From Microbacterium gorillae (lineage in GTDB: Bacteria; Actinomycetota; Actinomycetes; Actinomycetales; Microbacteriaceae), in assembly GCF_000826185.2 (NCBI RefSeq), contig NZ_LN648875.1, positions 1,501,853-1,565,852 of the forward strand: a stretch of DNA of 64,000 bases, in the 5' to 3' direction. Shown piece after piece: positions 1-9,657 of this stretch; the stretch's first letter is position 1; each line of letters begins with the position of its first letter. The position numbers and the translations under genes were made by a program. The notes beneath the pieces are model-generated. The model was not told the DNA's origin. It worked only from the letters and a program-made list of their open reading frames with translations, and searched no databases.

Positions 1-1
1 C

Positions 2-517
2 GCCGAGTTCGTCACGGTCCCGGACGCCGTGGACGGTCGCGCGCCGGGCTTCCTCGCCGCGCATCCGAACGTCGTCATGCTGCGCACGTTCTCCAAGGCC
101 TACGGCCTCGCCGGACTCCGCGTCGGCTATGCGGTCGGACACCCGCGGATCCTCGACGCCGCGCGCTCCACCGCCATCCCCCTGTCGGTCACCGCGCAGG
201 CCGAGTCCGCCGCGCTGGCGAGCCTCGACGCCGAGGACGAGCTGCTCGAGCGCGTCGGCCACCTCGTCGAGCGTCGTGGTCGCCTGGTCGCCGCCCTCCG
301 CGAGACTGGGTGGACGATCCCGGACACCGAGGCCAATTTCGTCTGGCTGCCCGCCGGGGAGGCGACCCTCGCGGTCGCGCAGGTCTTCGAGGACGGCGGC
401 GTGGTGGTCCGCCCGTTCGCCGGCGACGGCATTCGCATCTCCGTGGGCGAGGACGAGTCCCTCGACGTGGTGACCGCTCTGGCCGCCCGAGCCCTGCCGC
501 TGCTCACCTCCGCCTGA
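2..517 (+). CDS. HisC/Pat-type aminotransferase, C-terminal part (5' end outside window)
   Basis: PLP-dependent class I/II aminotransferase of the histidinol-phosphate/aromatic type. The frame is open from the first complete codon; about 171 residues of a usual ~360 are present. The motif TFSKAYGLAGLRVGYA holds the PLP-binding lysine. The C-terminal domain shows ANFVWLPAG and RPFAGDGIRISVG, the latter with the substrate-carboxylate arginine typical of the family. It ends just before a GC-rich hairpin and is followed by a 2-oxoacid dehydrogenase operon. In many actinobacteria a HisC-like aminotransferase sits beside such an operon, so aromatic or branched-chain substrates are as plausible as histidinol phosphate. 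Confidence 0.88.
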   Translation, partial: AEFVTVPDAVDGRAPGFLAAHPNVVMLRTFSKAYGLAGLRVGYAVGHPRILDAARSTAIPLSVTAQAESAALASLDAEDELLERVGHLVERRGRLVAALRETGWTIPDTEANFVWLPAGEATLAVAQVFEDGGVVVRPFAGDGIRISVGEDESLDVVTALAARALPLLTSA

Positions 518-519
518 TT

Positions 520-539
520 CCCCGGGGGGCACTCCGGGG
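520..539 (+). terminator. Possible terminator hairpin after the aminotransferase
   Basis: CCCCGG (520-525) pairs with CCGGGG (534-539) across an 8-nt loop directly after the stop codon. There is no T-tract, as is usual in this GC-rich genome. Confidence 0.35.
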
Positions 540-618
540 GATACGTGGACGTGCAAGCACTTTCGCGGGCGTGCGAGTGATGCGGGATGGTGCATGCGGG
601 CGACCGTAGGCTGACGGG

Positions 619-1785
619 GTGACTGACATCCTGGACCCGTCGGATCGGACGGGAGCAGTACCGGAGGACACCGCCGACCTGGTGCGGATCCTGAACACGG
701 ACGGCACGCTGGCGCCCACCCCCGCGGGCGAGGCCTTCCTGTCGCTGATCGAAGCGCTGAGCGACTTCGACCTGGAGGAGTTCTATCGCGACATGGTGGT
801 GAGCCGCGCCCTCGACGTGCAGGCCACCAACCTGCAGCGGCAGGGTCAGCTCGCCCTGTGGCCGCCCTCGTTCGGGCAGGAGGCCGCGCAGGTCGGGTCC
901 GCGCACGCGGCCCGGGCGCAGGACCACCTGTTCCCGTCCTACCGTGAGCACATCGTCACGAAGATCCGCGGCGTGGACCCGGTGGACATCATCCGCCTGA
1001 TGCGGGGTCTCTCCCACGGCGGGTGGGATCCGACGGATCCGAAGAACGGCAACACGAACATCTACACGCTCGTGCTCGGCAGCCAGACCCTGCACGCCAC
1101 CGGTTTCGCGATGGGTCTGACCCTCGGCGGCCGTGCCGGAACCGGCGACCTCGAACGTGATGAGGCCGTCATCGTCTACTACGGCGATGGCGCTTCCAGC
1201 CAGGGCGACGTGCACGAGGCGATGGTGTTCGCCGCCAGTTACCGGACGCCGGAGGTCTTCTTCCTGCAGAACAACCAGTGGGCCATCTCGGTGCCGGTGC
1301 GGCGTCAGTCCCGGAGCCCGCTGTACCAGCGTGCCGCCGGCTATGGCATGCCCTCCTACCAGGTGGACGGCAACGACGTGCTGGCCAGCTTCGCCGTCAC
1401 GCGTCAGGCGCTGGACGAGGCGCGCGCCGGCGACGGTCCGCGCGCGATCGAGGCGGTCACCTACCGCCGCGGTGCGCACACCACGAGCGATGACCCCACG
1501 AAGTACCGCACCTCGGAAGAGGAAGAGGCGTGGGCCGAGCGCGATCCGATCACCCGGATGCGGGCGTTCCTTCAGGCTCGCGGGGCCTCGGAGGCGTTCT
1601 TCGAGGACGTCGAGGAGGAGGGCCGGAGCGTCGCCGACGACCTCCGCACCCGCACCACGCAGCTGGAGGCTCCGGACGCGCCGTCCATGTTCACCCACGT
1701 CTACACCGACGACCATCCGCTGATGGCGGAGCAGCGCCAGTGGCTCGCGGACTACGAGGCGAGCTTCGAGGAGGGCCGAGCATGA
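619..1785 (+). CDS. 2-oxoacid dehydrogenase E1 component, alpha subunit
   Basis: Thiamine-diphosphate-dependent E1 alpha (388 aa) of a branched-chain 2-oxoacid or pyruvate dehydrogenase complex. It decarboxylates the 2-oxoacid and passes the acyl group to lipoyl-E2. The ThDP motif is visible as GDG at residues 189-191 followed about 29 residues later by NNQWAIS (N218-N219). GTG start: the hexamer TAGGCT (607-612) lies exactly 6 nt upstream, suggesting a leaderless mRNA. Its stop overlaps the E1 beta start in ATGA. The heterodimeric E1 points to a BkdA/PdhA-type complex; the preceding aminotransferase favours branched-chain or aromatic oxoacids, but sequence alone does not settle substrate. 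Confidence 0.92.
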   Translation: MTDILDPSDRTGAVPEDTADLVRILNTDGTLAPTPAGEAFLSLIEALSDFDLEEFYRDMVVSRALDVQATNLQRQGQLALWPPSFGQEAAQVGSAHAARAQDHLFPSYREHIVTKIRGVDPVDIIRLMRGLSHGGWDPTDPKNGNTNIYTLVLGSQTLHATGFAMGLTLGGRAGTGDLERDEAVIVYYGDGASSQGDVHEAMVFAASYRTPEVFFLQNNQWAISVPVRRQSRSPLYQRAAGYGMPSYQVDGNDVLASFAVTRQALDEARAGDGPRAIEAVTYRRGAHTTSDDPTKYRTSEEEEAWAERDPITRMRAFLQARGASEAFFEDVEEEGRSVADDLRTRTTQLEAPDAPSMFTHVYTDDHPLMAEQRQWLADYEASFEEGRA

Positions 1786-2762
1786 CCGAGCTGATGACCT
1801 TCGGCAAGGCCCTGAACGCCGGGCTGCGTCGCGCGATGGCGGAGGACGACCACGTCCTCCTGATGGGCGAGGACATCGGACCGCTCGGCGGTGTCTTCCG
1901 CATCACCGAGGGGCTGCAGGACGAGTTCGGTGAGAGCCGGGTGCTGGATACCCCGCTGGCCGAGTCGGGCATCGTCGGCACCGCGATAGGTCTGGCGATG
2001 GCGGGTTTCCGTCCGGTCGTGGAGATCCAGTTCGACGGCTTCGTCTTCCCGGCGTTCGACCAGATCACCAGCCAGCTGGCCAAACTGACCAATCGCCTGG
2101 GCGGTGCGCGCTCCTTCCCCGTCGTCATCCGCATCCCGTACGGCGGACACATCGGCGCGGTGGAACACCACCAGGAGAGCCCGGAGACGTACTTCGCGCA
2201 CACGCCGGGTCTGCGCGTGATCTCGCCGTCCACGCCGAACGACGCGTACTGGATGATCCAGCAGGCGATCGCCGGCAATGACCCGGTGATCTTCCTGGAA
2301 CCCAAGAGTCGGTACTGGCCCAAGGGTGAGGTCGACACGGAGGCTCCCGCGCTCCCGACGCCGTACCGGTCCCGGGTCGCGCGCTCCGGAACCGATGTCA
2401 CCCTCGTCGGCCACGGTGCCATGGTGACGGTGCTGCTGCAGGCGGCCGCGCAGGCGGAGTCCGAGGGCATCAGCTGTGAGGTCATCGACCTGCGTTCGCT
2501 GTCGCCGATCGACTACGAGCCGGTGCTGGAATCCGTTCGCAAGACCGGACGCATGGTCTACGGCCAGGAGGCACCGGGCCATGTCAGCGTGGGCAGTGAG
2601 GTCGCCGCGACCGTCATGGAACGTGCCTTCTACTCCCTCGAGGCCCCCGTGCTGCGGGTGTCCGGGTTCGACACCCCGTTCCCACCCGCGAAGCTCGAGG
2701 GCGTCTATCTTCCCGATGCCGATCGCGTCCTCGACGCCGTCGACCGGTCCCTGGCCTACTGA
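1782..2762 (+). CDS. 2-oxoacid dehydrogenase E1 component, beta subunit
   Basis: E1 beta subunit (326 aa), which completes the alpha2-beta2 thiamine-diphosphate enzyme with the preceding gene. Recognisable family blocks are [46 protein letters not shown], and the C-terminal transketolase domain with [16 protein letters not shown] and EEAPGH-like [15 protein letters not shown]. The ATG start at 1782 overlaps the E1 alpha stop by four bases (ATGA), so the subunits are probably translationally coupled and made in equal amounts. A longer in-frame extension upstream is just E1 alpha sequence read in another frame. E2 follows after 11 bp. Confidence 0.93.
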   Translation: MTELMTFGKALNAGLRRAMAEDDHVLLMGEDIGPLGGVFRITEGLQDEFGESRVLDTPLAESGIVGTAIGLAMAGFRPVVEIQFDGFVFPAFDQITSQLAKLTNRLGGARSFPVVIRIPYGGHIGAVEHHQESPETYFAHTPGLRVISPSTPNDAYWMIQQAIAGNDPVIFLEPKSRYWPKGEVDTEAPALPTPYRSRVARSGTDVTLVGHGAMVTVLLQAAAQAESEGISCEVIDLRSLSPIDYEPVLESVRKTGRMVYGQEAPGHVSVGSEVAATVMERAFYSLEAPVLRVSGFDTPFPPAKLEGVYLPDADRVLDAVDRSLAY

Positions 2763-2773
2763 AACGAGGCGCC

Positions 2774-4072
2774 ATGCAGACGTTCAATCTCCCCGATGTC
2801 GGTGAAGGCCTCACCGAGGCCGAGATCGTGCAGTGGCGCGTCGCACCCGGTGACACGGTCGCCGTGAACGACGTGCTGTGCGAGATCGAGACGGCGAAGT
2901 CGCTCGTGGAGCTGCCCTCGCCGTTCGCCGGAACCGTCGGTGAACTCCTCGTCGAAGAGGGGCGGACCGTCGTGGTCGGCGCCCCGATCATCACAGTGGA
3001 CGACGGCTCCGTCCCCGCCCCGGCACCTGCCGCGGCGCCTCCGGTTGAGGAACCCGGGGGCTCGGTCCTCGTCGGTTACGGCACCGGCGGCGAGGTGCGC
3101 TCGCGTCGCCGCAAGGTCGCAGCGCCCGTGGTGAAGGCCGTCGGCGTGGTGGCGAAGCCCCCGATTCGCAAGCTCGCTCGCGACCTCGGCGTGAATCTCG
3201 CTGACGTGAATCCGTCCGGCGAGGCGGGCGAGGTTCTGCGGGAGGACGTCATCAAGCACGCCGAGCAGGCCAGCGTCTTCCGCAACATCGAGACGCCGGA
3301 GTGGTCCGCGGTGCGGGAGGAGACCATCCCGGTCACGCCGCCCGCCTCGCCCGACCCGATCGAGGTGGGTGACCGCGAGGAGGCCATTCCGGTGCGCGGC
3401 GTGCGGAAGGTCACCAGCGCCGCGATGGTGCAGTCGGCCTACACCGCCCCGCACGTCACGGTCTGGAAGGACGTCGACGCCACGCGCACGATGGAGCTCG
3501 TCAAGCGGATGAAGGCGTCCCCCGACTTCGCCGATGTCCGCGTTTCGCCGCTGCTGATCGTGGCTCGTGCGGTGATCTGGGCCGCTCGGCGCACACCGAT
3601 GGTGAACGCCGCGTGGGTCGAGGGCCCCGACGGCGCGTCGATCGTGGTGCGCAACTACGTCAACCTCGGCATCGCCGCGGCGACCCCGCGGGGACTGATC
3701 GTGCCGAACATCAAGGACGCGCAGGACCTGTCCATGCGCGAACTCGCTCGGGCGCTGGAGAACCTCACCCTGACCGCTCGCGAGGGGAAGACGACGCCCG
3801 CGGACCAGCAGCGCGGCACCATCACGATCACCAACATCGGGGTGTTCGGAATGGATGCCGGGACGCCGATCCTCAACCCGGGTGAGGCCGGGATCATCGC
3901 GTTCGGCACGATCAGTCAGCGCCCGTGGGTCGTCGACGGCGAGGTCCGTCCGCGCTACGTCACCACCGTGGCGGGCTCGTTCGATCACCGCGTCGTGGAC
4001 GGCGACGGCATGAGCCGCTTCATCGCGGATGTGGCCTCGATCCTGGAGGAGCCCGCGCTGCTTCTGGACTGA
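2774..4072 (+). CDS. Dihydrolipoamide acyltransferase (E2) of the 2-oxoacid dehydrogenase complex
   Basis: E2 core enzyme (432 aa) that accepts the acyl group on a lipoyl arm and transfers it to CoA. One N-terminal lipoyl domain carries the lipoylated lysine in EIETAKSLV (K42). A charged hinge is followed by the peripheral subunit-binding domain ([19 protein letters not shown], about residues 130-160). The catalytic domain ends with the HRxxDG motif in [12 protein letters not shown] near residue 405. ATG start with GAGG about 6 nt upstream; 11 bp after E1 beta, so one operon. No dihydrolipoamide dehydrogenase (E3) follows; E3 must be supplied from elsewhere in the genome. Confidence 0.93.
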   Translation: MQTFNLPDVGEGLTEAEIVQWRVAPGDTVAVNDVLCEIETAKSLVELPSPFAGTVGELLVEEGRTVVVGAPIITVDDGSVPAPAPAAAPPVEEPGGSVLVGYGTGGEVRSRRRKVAAPVVKAVGVVAKPPIRKLARDLGVNLADVNPSGEAGEVLREDVIKHAEQASVFRNIETPEWSAVREETIPVTPPASPDPIEVGDREEAIPVRGVRKVTSAAMVQSAYTAPHVTVWKDVDATRTMELVKRMKASPDFADVRVSPLLIVARAVIWAARRTPMVNAAWVEGPDGASIVVRNYVNLGIAAATPRGLIVPNIKDAQDLSMRELARALENLTLTAREGKTTPADQQRGTITITNIGVFGMDAGTPILNPGEAGIIAFGTISQRPWVVDGEVRPRYVTTVAGSFDHRVVDGDGMSRFIADVASILEEPALLLD

Positions 4073-4129
4073 GGGCGGTTCCGCCGGCGGCGACCGGCCG
4101 CTATCGTCGGTCGCGAGCGAGGGGATGAC

Positions 4130-4513
4130 ATGGCTTTCTGGGAACAGGACACGCTGGCGGCGCTGGATGGCGGCGACGAGATCGACATCACGCCACGGCG
4201 GACGGACGGCACGTTGCGAGCACCCGTCATCATCTGGGCGGTGCGTCTCGGTGACGGCCTCTACGTCCGGTCCGCGCGCGGTCCCGAGGGTGGCTGGTAC
4301 CGCCATGTGCTGGCATCCGGCGAGGCCGTGGTGGCGGCGCGCGGCGCCGGCGCGGACGTGACCGTCGAGCACCTGCCGGCGGGCGACGCGCGCCACGCCG
4401 AGCTCGACGCGGCGTACCACGCGAAGTACGACCGCTACGGGCCCGCGATCGTCGGCGCTGTGGTGGGTCCGGATGCCGCCGAGGTCACCCTGCGTCTGGT
4501 TCCGACGGCGTGA
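4130..4513 (+). CDS. DUF2255 family protein
   Basis: Small soluble protein of 127 aa with the features of DUF2255 proteins: an acidic N-terminal segment, a central VIIWAVRLGDGLYVRSARG block and GWYRH. Members share a beta-barrel-like fold related to F420/flavin-dependent nitroreductase-like proteins, but the reaction is not known. ATG chosen because GAGGGG (4119-4124) sits at good ribosome-binding distance; a -10-like TATCGT lies at 4102-4107, so this gene has a short leader. It is 57 bp after the E2 gene and likely has its own promoter. Confidence 0.75.
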   Translation: MAFWEQDTLAALDGGDEIDITPRRTDGTLRAPVIIWAVRLGDGLYVRSARGPEGGWYRHVLASGEAVVAARGAGADVTVEHLPAGDARHAELDAAYHAKYDRYGPAIVGAVVGPDAAEVTLRLVPTA

Positions 4514-4618
4514 CCGCCGCGGAGGATGCGCTGCTGCCCGGATTCGAGCGCCTCGGGGTCAGCGAGCTGCTCGAGCCCGGACGCGGATCGGCCGTCGGAG
4601 ACTTCTAGGCTGGCCGAC

Positions 4619-5308
4619 ATGAAGACCATCGGGTTGCTCGGCGGGATGAGCTGGGAGTCGTCGCTGGAGTGGTACCGGCGTGCGAACGAACTCGTGCGCG
4701 ACCGGCTCGGCGGATTTCACTCCGCCCGGATCCTGCTGGACTCGCTGGATTTCGCCGAGATCGAAGCGCTGCAGGCCGCCGGTGATTGGGACACGGCCGG
4801 AGTGGTGCTGGCGCGGCACGCGGCGGCGCTCGAGGGCGCGGGCGCGGACCTGATCGTCCTCTGCACGAACACCATGCACCTGGTCGCGCCCCAGATCGAG
4901 GCGGCGATCACGATCCCGTTCCTGCACCTCGCCGACGTGACCGCGGATGCGGTCCGCGACGCGGGAGTGGATGCCGTGGGGCTGCTCGGCACGGCGTTCA
5001 CGATGGAGGAGCCGTTCTACCGCGAACGGCTGGAGTCGCACGGGCTGACGGTTCTCGTCCCGGACGCCGCCGATCGCGCGACCGTGCACCGGATCATCTA
5101 CGACGAACTCGTGCACGGTGTCGTCACGGAGGCGTCTCGCACGCACTACCGCGGCGTCATCGCACGCCTGGTCGCATCCGGCGCTCGCGGTGTGATCCTC
5201 GGCTGCACCGAGATCGAGCTGCTCGTCCGGCCCGAGGACAGCCCCGTGCCGATCTTCCCGACCACGGCCCTGCACGTCACCGCCGCCGTGGACGCCGCTC
5301 TCGCCTGA
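4619..5308 (+). CDS. Aspartate/glutamate racemase family protein
   Basis: 229-aa member of the Asp/Glu racemase superfamily, which interconverts L- and D-forms of acidic amino acids using two cysteines. Both cysteines are present: LCTNTMH (about residue 81) and LGCTEIELL (about residue 194). The N-terminus MKTIGLLGGMSWESS is the typical family start and fixes the ATG at 4619; TAGGCT (4606-4611) lies 7 nt upstream, consistent with a leaderless mRNA. Size matches the YgeA-like group. Substrate preference cannot be read from the sequence. Confidence 0.88.
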   Translation: MKTIGLLGGMSWESSLEWYRRANELVRDRLGGFHSARILLDSLDFAEIEALQAAGDWDTAGVVLARHAAALEGAGADLIVLCTNTMHLVAPQIEAAITIPFLHLADVTADAVRDAGVDAVGLLGTAFTMEEPFYRERLESHGLTVLVPDAADRATVHRIIYDELVHGVVTEASRTHYRGVIARLVASGARGVILGCTEIELLVRPEDSPVPIFPTTALHVTAAVDAALA

Positions 5309-5332
5309 CTCGCGCAGCTCGGCGGTGCGGGG

Positions 5333-6607
5333 CTACAGACGGGCGAGGGTGGCGATGTCGTCGGTGAACTCCGCGATGGCGTCCGGGGAGACGGTGGCGC
5401 GAGTGTTATCCAGTGCGCGGACGTAGTCGGCGGTGGACAGCCCGGTGCCGGCGTCCGTCTCGTCGCGCAGCGAACGCGCCAGCGCTTCCTGGGAGGCGCG
5501 CCGGGCGGCGTACTCGATGTCCGCGGGAGTGAGGCCGTCGCTCTCGCCGACCAGGAGGTCCAGGTCGATGCCGGCGGCGTCGTCGGAGGGGATGTAGCGA
5601 CCCCAGATCGCCCGGCGAGCGTCGGCGTTGGGCAGTCCGATCGGCAGGACGTAGTCGAAGCGGCCGTGGCGCAGGAAGGCCGCGTCCAGGGCCCGCACGA
5701 AGTTGGTCGCGCAGATCAGCAGCTTGCCCTCGCTCTCGCGGAACTCGGCCACCTGCTTGAGCAGCTCGTTCGTCACACCCTGGGTCGGCGAGGGCGGGGT
5801 GCCGCCGCGCTGCGCCGCGATCTCCTCCACCTCGTCGATGAACACCACGGCGTGCTCCAGCTCGCCGATCGCCTCGAAGCTGGACCGCAGTGCGCCCGCG
5901 AGCCCACCACCGTCCGCCAGGCGGGAGGGGAACAGCTCGACGAACGGCCAATCCAACCGGGACGCCACCGCACGCGCGAACGTCGTCTTGCCGGTGCCGG
6001 GCGGACCGAACAGCATCACCGCGCGCGGTGGCACCACGCCGAAGCGCTCGGCGAGGTCCGGGCGGGACAGGGGAGTGACCAGCCGCTCCTCGAGCAGCGT
6101 CTTCTCGCGCGTCATTCCGGCGACCTTGCGCCAGAGGTTGCGCGGCAGGATGCGTCCGCCGACCTCCTTCAACGCCTCGAGCTCGCGGCGCTGCACGGGC
6201 ATGTCCCGCTCCAGGTACCGGACCGCGTGATGCACGGCGAACGAGTTGTCGGTGAAGCGGTCGATCACGCCGTCCTCGGGGAGCAGGACGGACAACTTGG
6301 ACAGCCCGAGGGACGCCATCCGTCGCTCCAGGGCGTCCAGCAGTGCGGCGTGCAGCGCACCGTCCTCGTCCGGCACGTCCACCCCGAAGAACACGATCCA
6401 CCCCTGTGCGTGCGCCGCGCGACCGACGGCGGCGCCCACGATCTCGGTCCCGCGGACGGCGACGACGGCGTGATCGGCCTGGCAGGACGCGATCACCTCG
6501 GCGAGCGAGTAGATCGGAGTGTCGGCGTCCCGGGTGACGTGCCCCCAGAGCCGGACGAGCTGGTCGAGGTCATCACCGTGGAACTCACGGATGTGCGTGC
6601 GGGTCAT
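5333..6607 (-). CDS. GNAT acetyltransferase fused to an AAA+ ATPase
   Basis: 424-aa two-domain protein. Residues 1 to ~150 resemble a GNAT acetyltransferase ([18 protein letters not shown] start, [14 protein letters not shown] strand, R-rich acetyl-CoA region, [16 protein letters not shown]). From about residue 170 it is an AAA+ ATPase with Walker [17 protein letters not shown] (about 200-209), Walker [13 protein letters not shown], sensor ICATNF and an arginine finger region [14 protein letters not shown], like FtsH/CDC48-type proteins but without a protease domain. ATG at 6607 is chosen because GGAGACG precedes it by 4 nt. A possible role is ATP-driven remodelling of acetylated targets, which is inference. 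It is monocistronic and convergent with the racemase gene. Confidence 0.82.
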   Translation of the reverse strand: MTRTHIREFHGDDLDQLVRLWGHVTRDADTPIYSLAEVIASCQADHAVVAVRGTEIVGAAVGRAAHAQGWIVFFGVDVPDEDGALHAALLDALERRMASLGLSKLSVLLPEDGVIDRFTDNSFAVHHAVRYLERDMPVQRRELEALKEVGGRILPRNLWRKVAGMTREKTLLEERLVTPLSRPDLAERFGVVPPRAVMLFGPPGTGKTTFARAVASRLDWPFVELFPSRLADGGGLAGALRSSFEAIGELEHAVVFIDEVEEIAAQRGGTPPSPTQGVTNELLKQVAEFRESEGKLLICATNFVRALDAAFLRHGRFDYVLPIGLPNADARRAIWGRYIPSDDAAGIDLDLLVGESDGLTPADIEYAARRASQEALARSLRDETDAGTGLSTADYVRALDNTRATVSPDAIAEFTDDIATLARL

Positions 6608-6796
6608 GTCGTCTCCGGTCGTCGGGTCCCTCACTGTAACGAGGCCGCGCCGGCGGAATCGGTGGAACCGGCGCCCGGCCGCGAGAAATCCACACGTTCT
6701 TCTGCCGTTCGCAGAACTTCCGCTCCTTCGCCGTCTCGCGAAGCGTCCGGCAGGAAGTTCCGGACGCGGCGGGGGCCACGCCGCTACCATCGGGGC

Positions 6797-7447
6797 ATGG
6801 ACGCACCAGGACAGGGGGACGGCAACGGACCGCTGCCGTCCGCGCACTCGCCGTCGCCGGACGCCGCGCAGCAGCCGGGTTATGTGCAGCAGCCCGGCTT
6901 CCCGCAGCAACCCGCTTATGGGCAGCAACCGGGATATCCGCCGCAGCAGCATCCTTTTTCGCAGGGTCACCCGCAACAACCGGCGGGCTATCCGCAGTCC
7001 GGCTACCCGCAGCAGCCGGGTTACCCGCAGTACCAGGGTTCCGTTCAGCAACCGGGCTATCCGCAGCAGCCGGGCTATCCGCAGTACCAGGGCTATCCGC
7101 AGCCGGGCTACCCGATGCAGCCGGGGTACGCACCCCAGGCGACCTCCCCTGGCACGGCGCGTCCCGGCGGACGGCTGCCCGTGGGTGCGGCGATCGGTAT
7201 CGGCATCGCGGTCGGCGTCGGGGCTCTGCTGTTCCTCGGTCTCGGCGGCCTCTATCTGTCGTTGGCGTTGGGCAGCAATCTGCCGGTGATCGTCGCGTTC
7301 GTCGCGTTCGTGGTGCTCGTGGTCGGACTGCTCGTCCTGCCCCGCACCCGCATGATGGGTGTCGGCGTGCTGATCCCCCTGGTCCCGGTGCTCGCGCTCT
7401 ACGGGGTCTCCCTTCTCCGCGGGCTGGGGGCCGTCACCGGTTACTGA
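6797..7447 (+). CDS. Membrane protein with a PGYPQ-repeat N-terminus
   Basis: 216-aa protein. Residues ~25-115 are a low-complexity proline/glutamine/tyrosine tract built from QQPGYPQ-type repeats. The rest has three or four hydrophobic segments ([57 protein letters not shown]) with no large loops. Such PGYPQ tracts are common as cytoplasmic tails of actinobacterial membrane proteins; no enzymatic motif is visible. ATG 6797 has TACCAT (6785-6790) 6 nt upstream, so a leaderless transcript is likely. Function unknown. Confidence 0.8.
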   Translation: MDAPGQGDGNGPLPSAHSPSPDAAQQPGYVQQPGFPQQPAYGQQPGYPPQQHPFSQGHPQQPAGYPQSGYPQQPGYPQYQGSVQQPGYPQQPGYPQYQGYPQPGYPMQPGYAPQATSPGTARPGGRLPVGAAIGIGIAVGVGALLFLGLGGLYLSLALGSNLPVIVAFVAFVVLVVGLLVLPRTRMMGVGVLIPLVPVLALYGVSLLRGLGAVTGY

Positions 7448-7468
7448 CCCCGGAGCCCGTGGCCCGGG

Positions 7469-8086
7469 TCAATCGTCGGCGGCGAGGAAAGGGACGATCG
7501 CGAGGAACGCGTCGCGTGACGCGGCGAAGCTCGTCAGCGGTGAGGCGTCGTCATCGCGTTCCAGCTCCGTGCCCCAGTTCCACCAGGAGGTGCGCCAGAC
7601 GGCGTTCAGCATCTCGATGAGCGCGCGCACGCGGACGGGCGACTCATCCGGCAGCGCCGCCGCCACCGCGTCGTGCAGGGTCTGGGCCAGCACGGCCTCG
7701 CGGGTCGCGGCAATGGCGTGCAGGTGCGGCGCGTCGTGGATCAGCTTGGCGATGCGACGATGGTCGTCCTGGACGTCGTCCTCTCCGACAGCGGCGCGCT
7801 CCATCAGGCCCAGGATCTCGGCGCAGACGCCGGCCAGGTCGGTCGCCGCCGGGGTGTAGGCGTCCACCGCCTCCTGCAGGCGTCGCTGGGCCGGGAGGGC
7901 GGCGGCCTCCTTGGAGTCGAGGTAGCGGAAGAAGGTCCGCGTTCCCACACCTGCGCGGGCCGCGATCTCCGGGATCGTGGTGGCCTCGAAGCCGCGCTCC
8001 TCGAACAGGTCCAGGGCCGCGCGCTGGATGGCGGCGGTCGTCTCGCGGCGCCGGCGCTCGCGCAGACCCTCAGGGTGCTCGGTCAT
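7469..8086 (-). CDS. TetR family transcriptional regulator
   Basis: 205-aa regulator with an N-terminal helix-turn-helix ([20 protein letters not shown], residues ~35-55) and a ligand-binding domain with no distinctive signature. It is divergent from an MFS exporter gene, and the 112-bp gap contains two inverted repeats placed over the exporter promoter, so it most likely represses the exporter and itself until a drug-like ligand binds. TAGGAT (8093-8098, minus strand) lies 6 nt before its ATG, consistent with a leaderless mRNA. Confidence 0.88.
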   Translation of the reverse strand: MTEHPEGLRERRRRETTAAIQRAALDLFEERGFEATTIPEIAARAGVGTRTFFRYLDSKEAAALPAQRRLQEAVDAYTPAATDLAGVCAEILGLMERAAVGEDDVQDDHRRIAKLIHDAPHLHAIAATREAVLAQTLHDAVAAALPDESPVRVRALIEMLNAVWRTSWWNWGTELERDDDASPLTSFAASRDAFLAIVPFLAADD

Positions 8087-8110
8087 GGCTTCATCCTACC
8101 CATGCCAACA

Positions 8111-8147
8111 TGGCGTTTTGCGCCAAAATGGCATGGCGTGCCATAAT
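8111..8147. promoter_or_regulatory. TetR operators overlapping the exporter promoter
   Basis: Two inverted repeats lie side by side: TGGCG-5 nt-CGCCA at 8111-8125 and ATGGCA-5 nt-TGCCAT at 8128-8144. They overlap a promoter for the plus-strand exporter gene: -35 TTGCGC (8118-8123), 18-bp spacer, -10 CATAAT (8142-8147). Binding there would block RNA polymerase; the first repeat also lies close to the tetR promoter. Confidence 0.7.
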
Positions 8148-8198
8148 GATGCGTTCCCTTCGACGGAACCCGCTCTCGTTTTCGAATGGTGTCTTCGC

Positions 8199-9632
8199 TT
8201 GTCGACTGATCTGTCCACTTCCCCCGCCTCGACCACCCTGTCCGCACCGCGTCCCCGCACCGGTCTCGTCCTGACCGCCCTCATGCTCGCGGCGTTCCTT
8301 GCGATCCTCAATGAGACGGTGCTGAGCATTGCCCTGCCGCAGCTCATGGTGGACTTCTCGATCACCGCCGCCACCGCGCAGTGGTTCACGACCGGGTTCC
8401 TGCTGACGATGGCGGTCGTCATCCCGACCACCGGGTTCCTCCTGCAGCGATTGAGCCGGCGGACCCTGTTCATCGTGGCGGTCGTGACGTTCCTGATGGG
8501 GACCGCCCTGGCAGCCGTCGCCACCGGATTCGCGATGATGCTCGTCGCTCGGGTGGTGCAGGCGATCGGAACCGCGATCATTCTCCCGCTGCTGATGAGC
8601 ACCACGCTGATGCTCGTCGCCACGGAGCGTCGTGGCGTGATGCTCGGCATGAATCAGGTCGTCATCGCCGTCGGACCGGCGCTCGGCCCGACCCTGGCGG
8701 GCGTCGTGATGCACGCGCTCAGCTGGCAGTGGATCTCCCTCCTGATGCTGCCGCTGGGTCTTGCCATCCTGATCTTCGGCGCGATCGTCGTCCGCGTTCC
8801 GGGCGGATCCGGCGCCGGTGCGCTGGACATGCTCTCCGTCGTCCTCAGTGCGCTCGGCTTCGGAGGCCTGGTGTACGCCCTCGCCGGCATCCAGGCGATC
8901 GTCGCGGGGGACCTCGTCACGATCCTCGCCGCCGTTGTCGGCGCGATCGCGCTGGTCGCGTTCGCGTGGCGCCAGCGGAAGCTCGCGGCGTCCGGCCGTG
9001 AGCCGCTGCTGAACCTGCAGCCGTTCACCGTGCCGGTCTTCCGCCGTTCGGTCTGGGTCATCGCGTTCTCGTTCGGCACGATGCTCGGCATGGTCGTCGT
9101 GCTGCCGATCTACCTGCAGGACGGTCGCGAGCTCGATGTGCTGGTCGCCGGACTCCTGCTGCTTCCGTCCGGAGTGCTGCAGGCCATCGTCTCGCCCCTG
9201 TTCGGCGCGGTGTTCGACAAGTACGGTGCCGCGCCGTTGCTGATCCCGGGCGCGGTGCTGATGACGGCCGGCGCGTGGCTGCTGGCGTCCACCGACGTGG
9301 CCACCCCGCTCGCGCTGGTCGTGGTCTTCCAGCTCGTGTTCATGCTCGGGCTGGGCGGGGTCATGACCTCGCTGATGACCGGATCTCTCGGGGCGCTCCC
9401 GCCGCAGCTCTACGGGCACGGATCGGCGATCGTCAGCACCGTGCAGCAACTCGCCGGTGCTGCCGGCACCGCCCTGCTGGTGGCCGGACTGAGCATCGGC
9501 GCGGCGGGTGTGGTGCCGGCCTCGGCGGGCGTGGTGGCGGGTTCGCGGGTGGCTTTCGCGGTCGCCGGTGTGGTCACACTGATCGGCCTGATCGTCGCCT
9601 GCACCATCCGGATCCGACCCGTCCGCCACTGA
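8199..9632 (+). CDS. MFS multidrug efflux transporter, DHA2 type
   Basis: About 477 aa, a proton-driven major facilitator superfamily exporter of the EmrB/QacA (DHA2) group. The first helix carries LAAFLAILNETVLSIALPQL and the next loop FLLTMAVVIPTTGFLLQRLS, both typical of DHA2 exporters, followed by about 12-14 membrane segments. Start is uncertain: an ATG at 8133 lies upstream of the predicted transcription start (near 8154) and inside the operator, so the TTG at 8199 is preferred; no clear ribosome-binding site is seen. Divergent from and probably repressed by the adjacent TetR protein. Confidence 0.85.
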   Translation: MSTDLSTSPASTTLSAPRPRTGLVLTALMLAAFLAILNETVLSIALPQLMVDFSITAATAQWFTTGFLLTMAVVIPTTGFLLQRLSRRTLFIVAVVTFLMGTALAAVATGFAMMLVARVVQAIGTAIILPLLMSTTLMLVATERRGVMLGMNQVVIAVGPALGPTLAGVVMHALSWQWISLLMLPLGLAILIFGAIVVRVPGGSGAGALDMLSVVLSALGFGGLVYALAGIQAIVAGDLVTILAAVVGAIALVAFAWRQRKLAASGREPLLNLQPFTVPVFRRSVWVIAFSFGTMLGMVVVLPIYLQDGRELDVLVAGLLLLPSGVLQAIVSPLFGAVFDKYGAAPLLIPGAVLMTAGAWLLASTDVATPLALVVVFQLVFMLGLGGVMTSLMTGSLGALPPQLYGHGSAIVSTVQQLAGAAGTALLVAGLSIGAAGVVPASAGVVAGSRVAFAVAGVVTLIGLIVACTIRIRPVRH

Positions 9633-9657
9633 CGCGGTCCGGTGATCGCGCCCGGGG

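Noticed and set aside
4510..4608. 32-codon frame starting GTG and overlapping the DUF2255 stop (GTGA)
   Set aside because: No ribosome-binding site is needed for coupling, but there is no recognisable domain, and the racemase -10 element overlaps its stop. It may be a remnant; too weak to annotate.
8133..8198. ATG at 8133 as start of the MFS exporter
   Set aside because: It lies inside the operator and upstream of the predicted transcription start, and the intervening residues do not resemble an exporter N-terminus.
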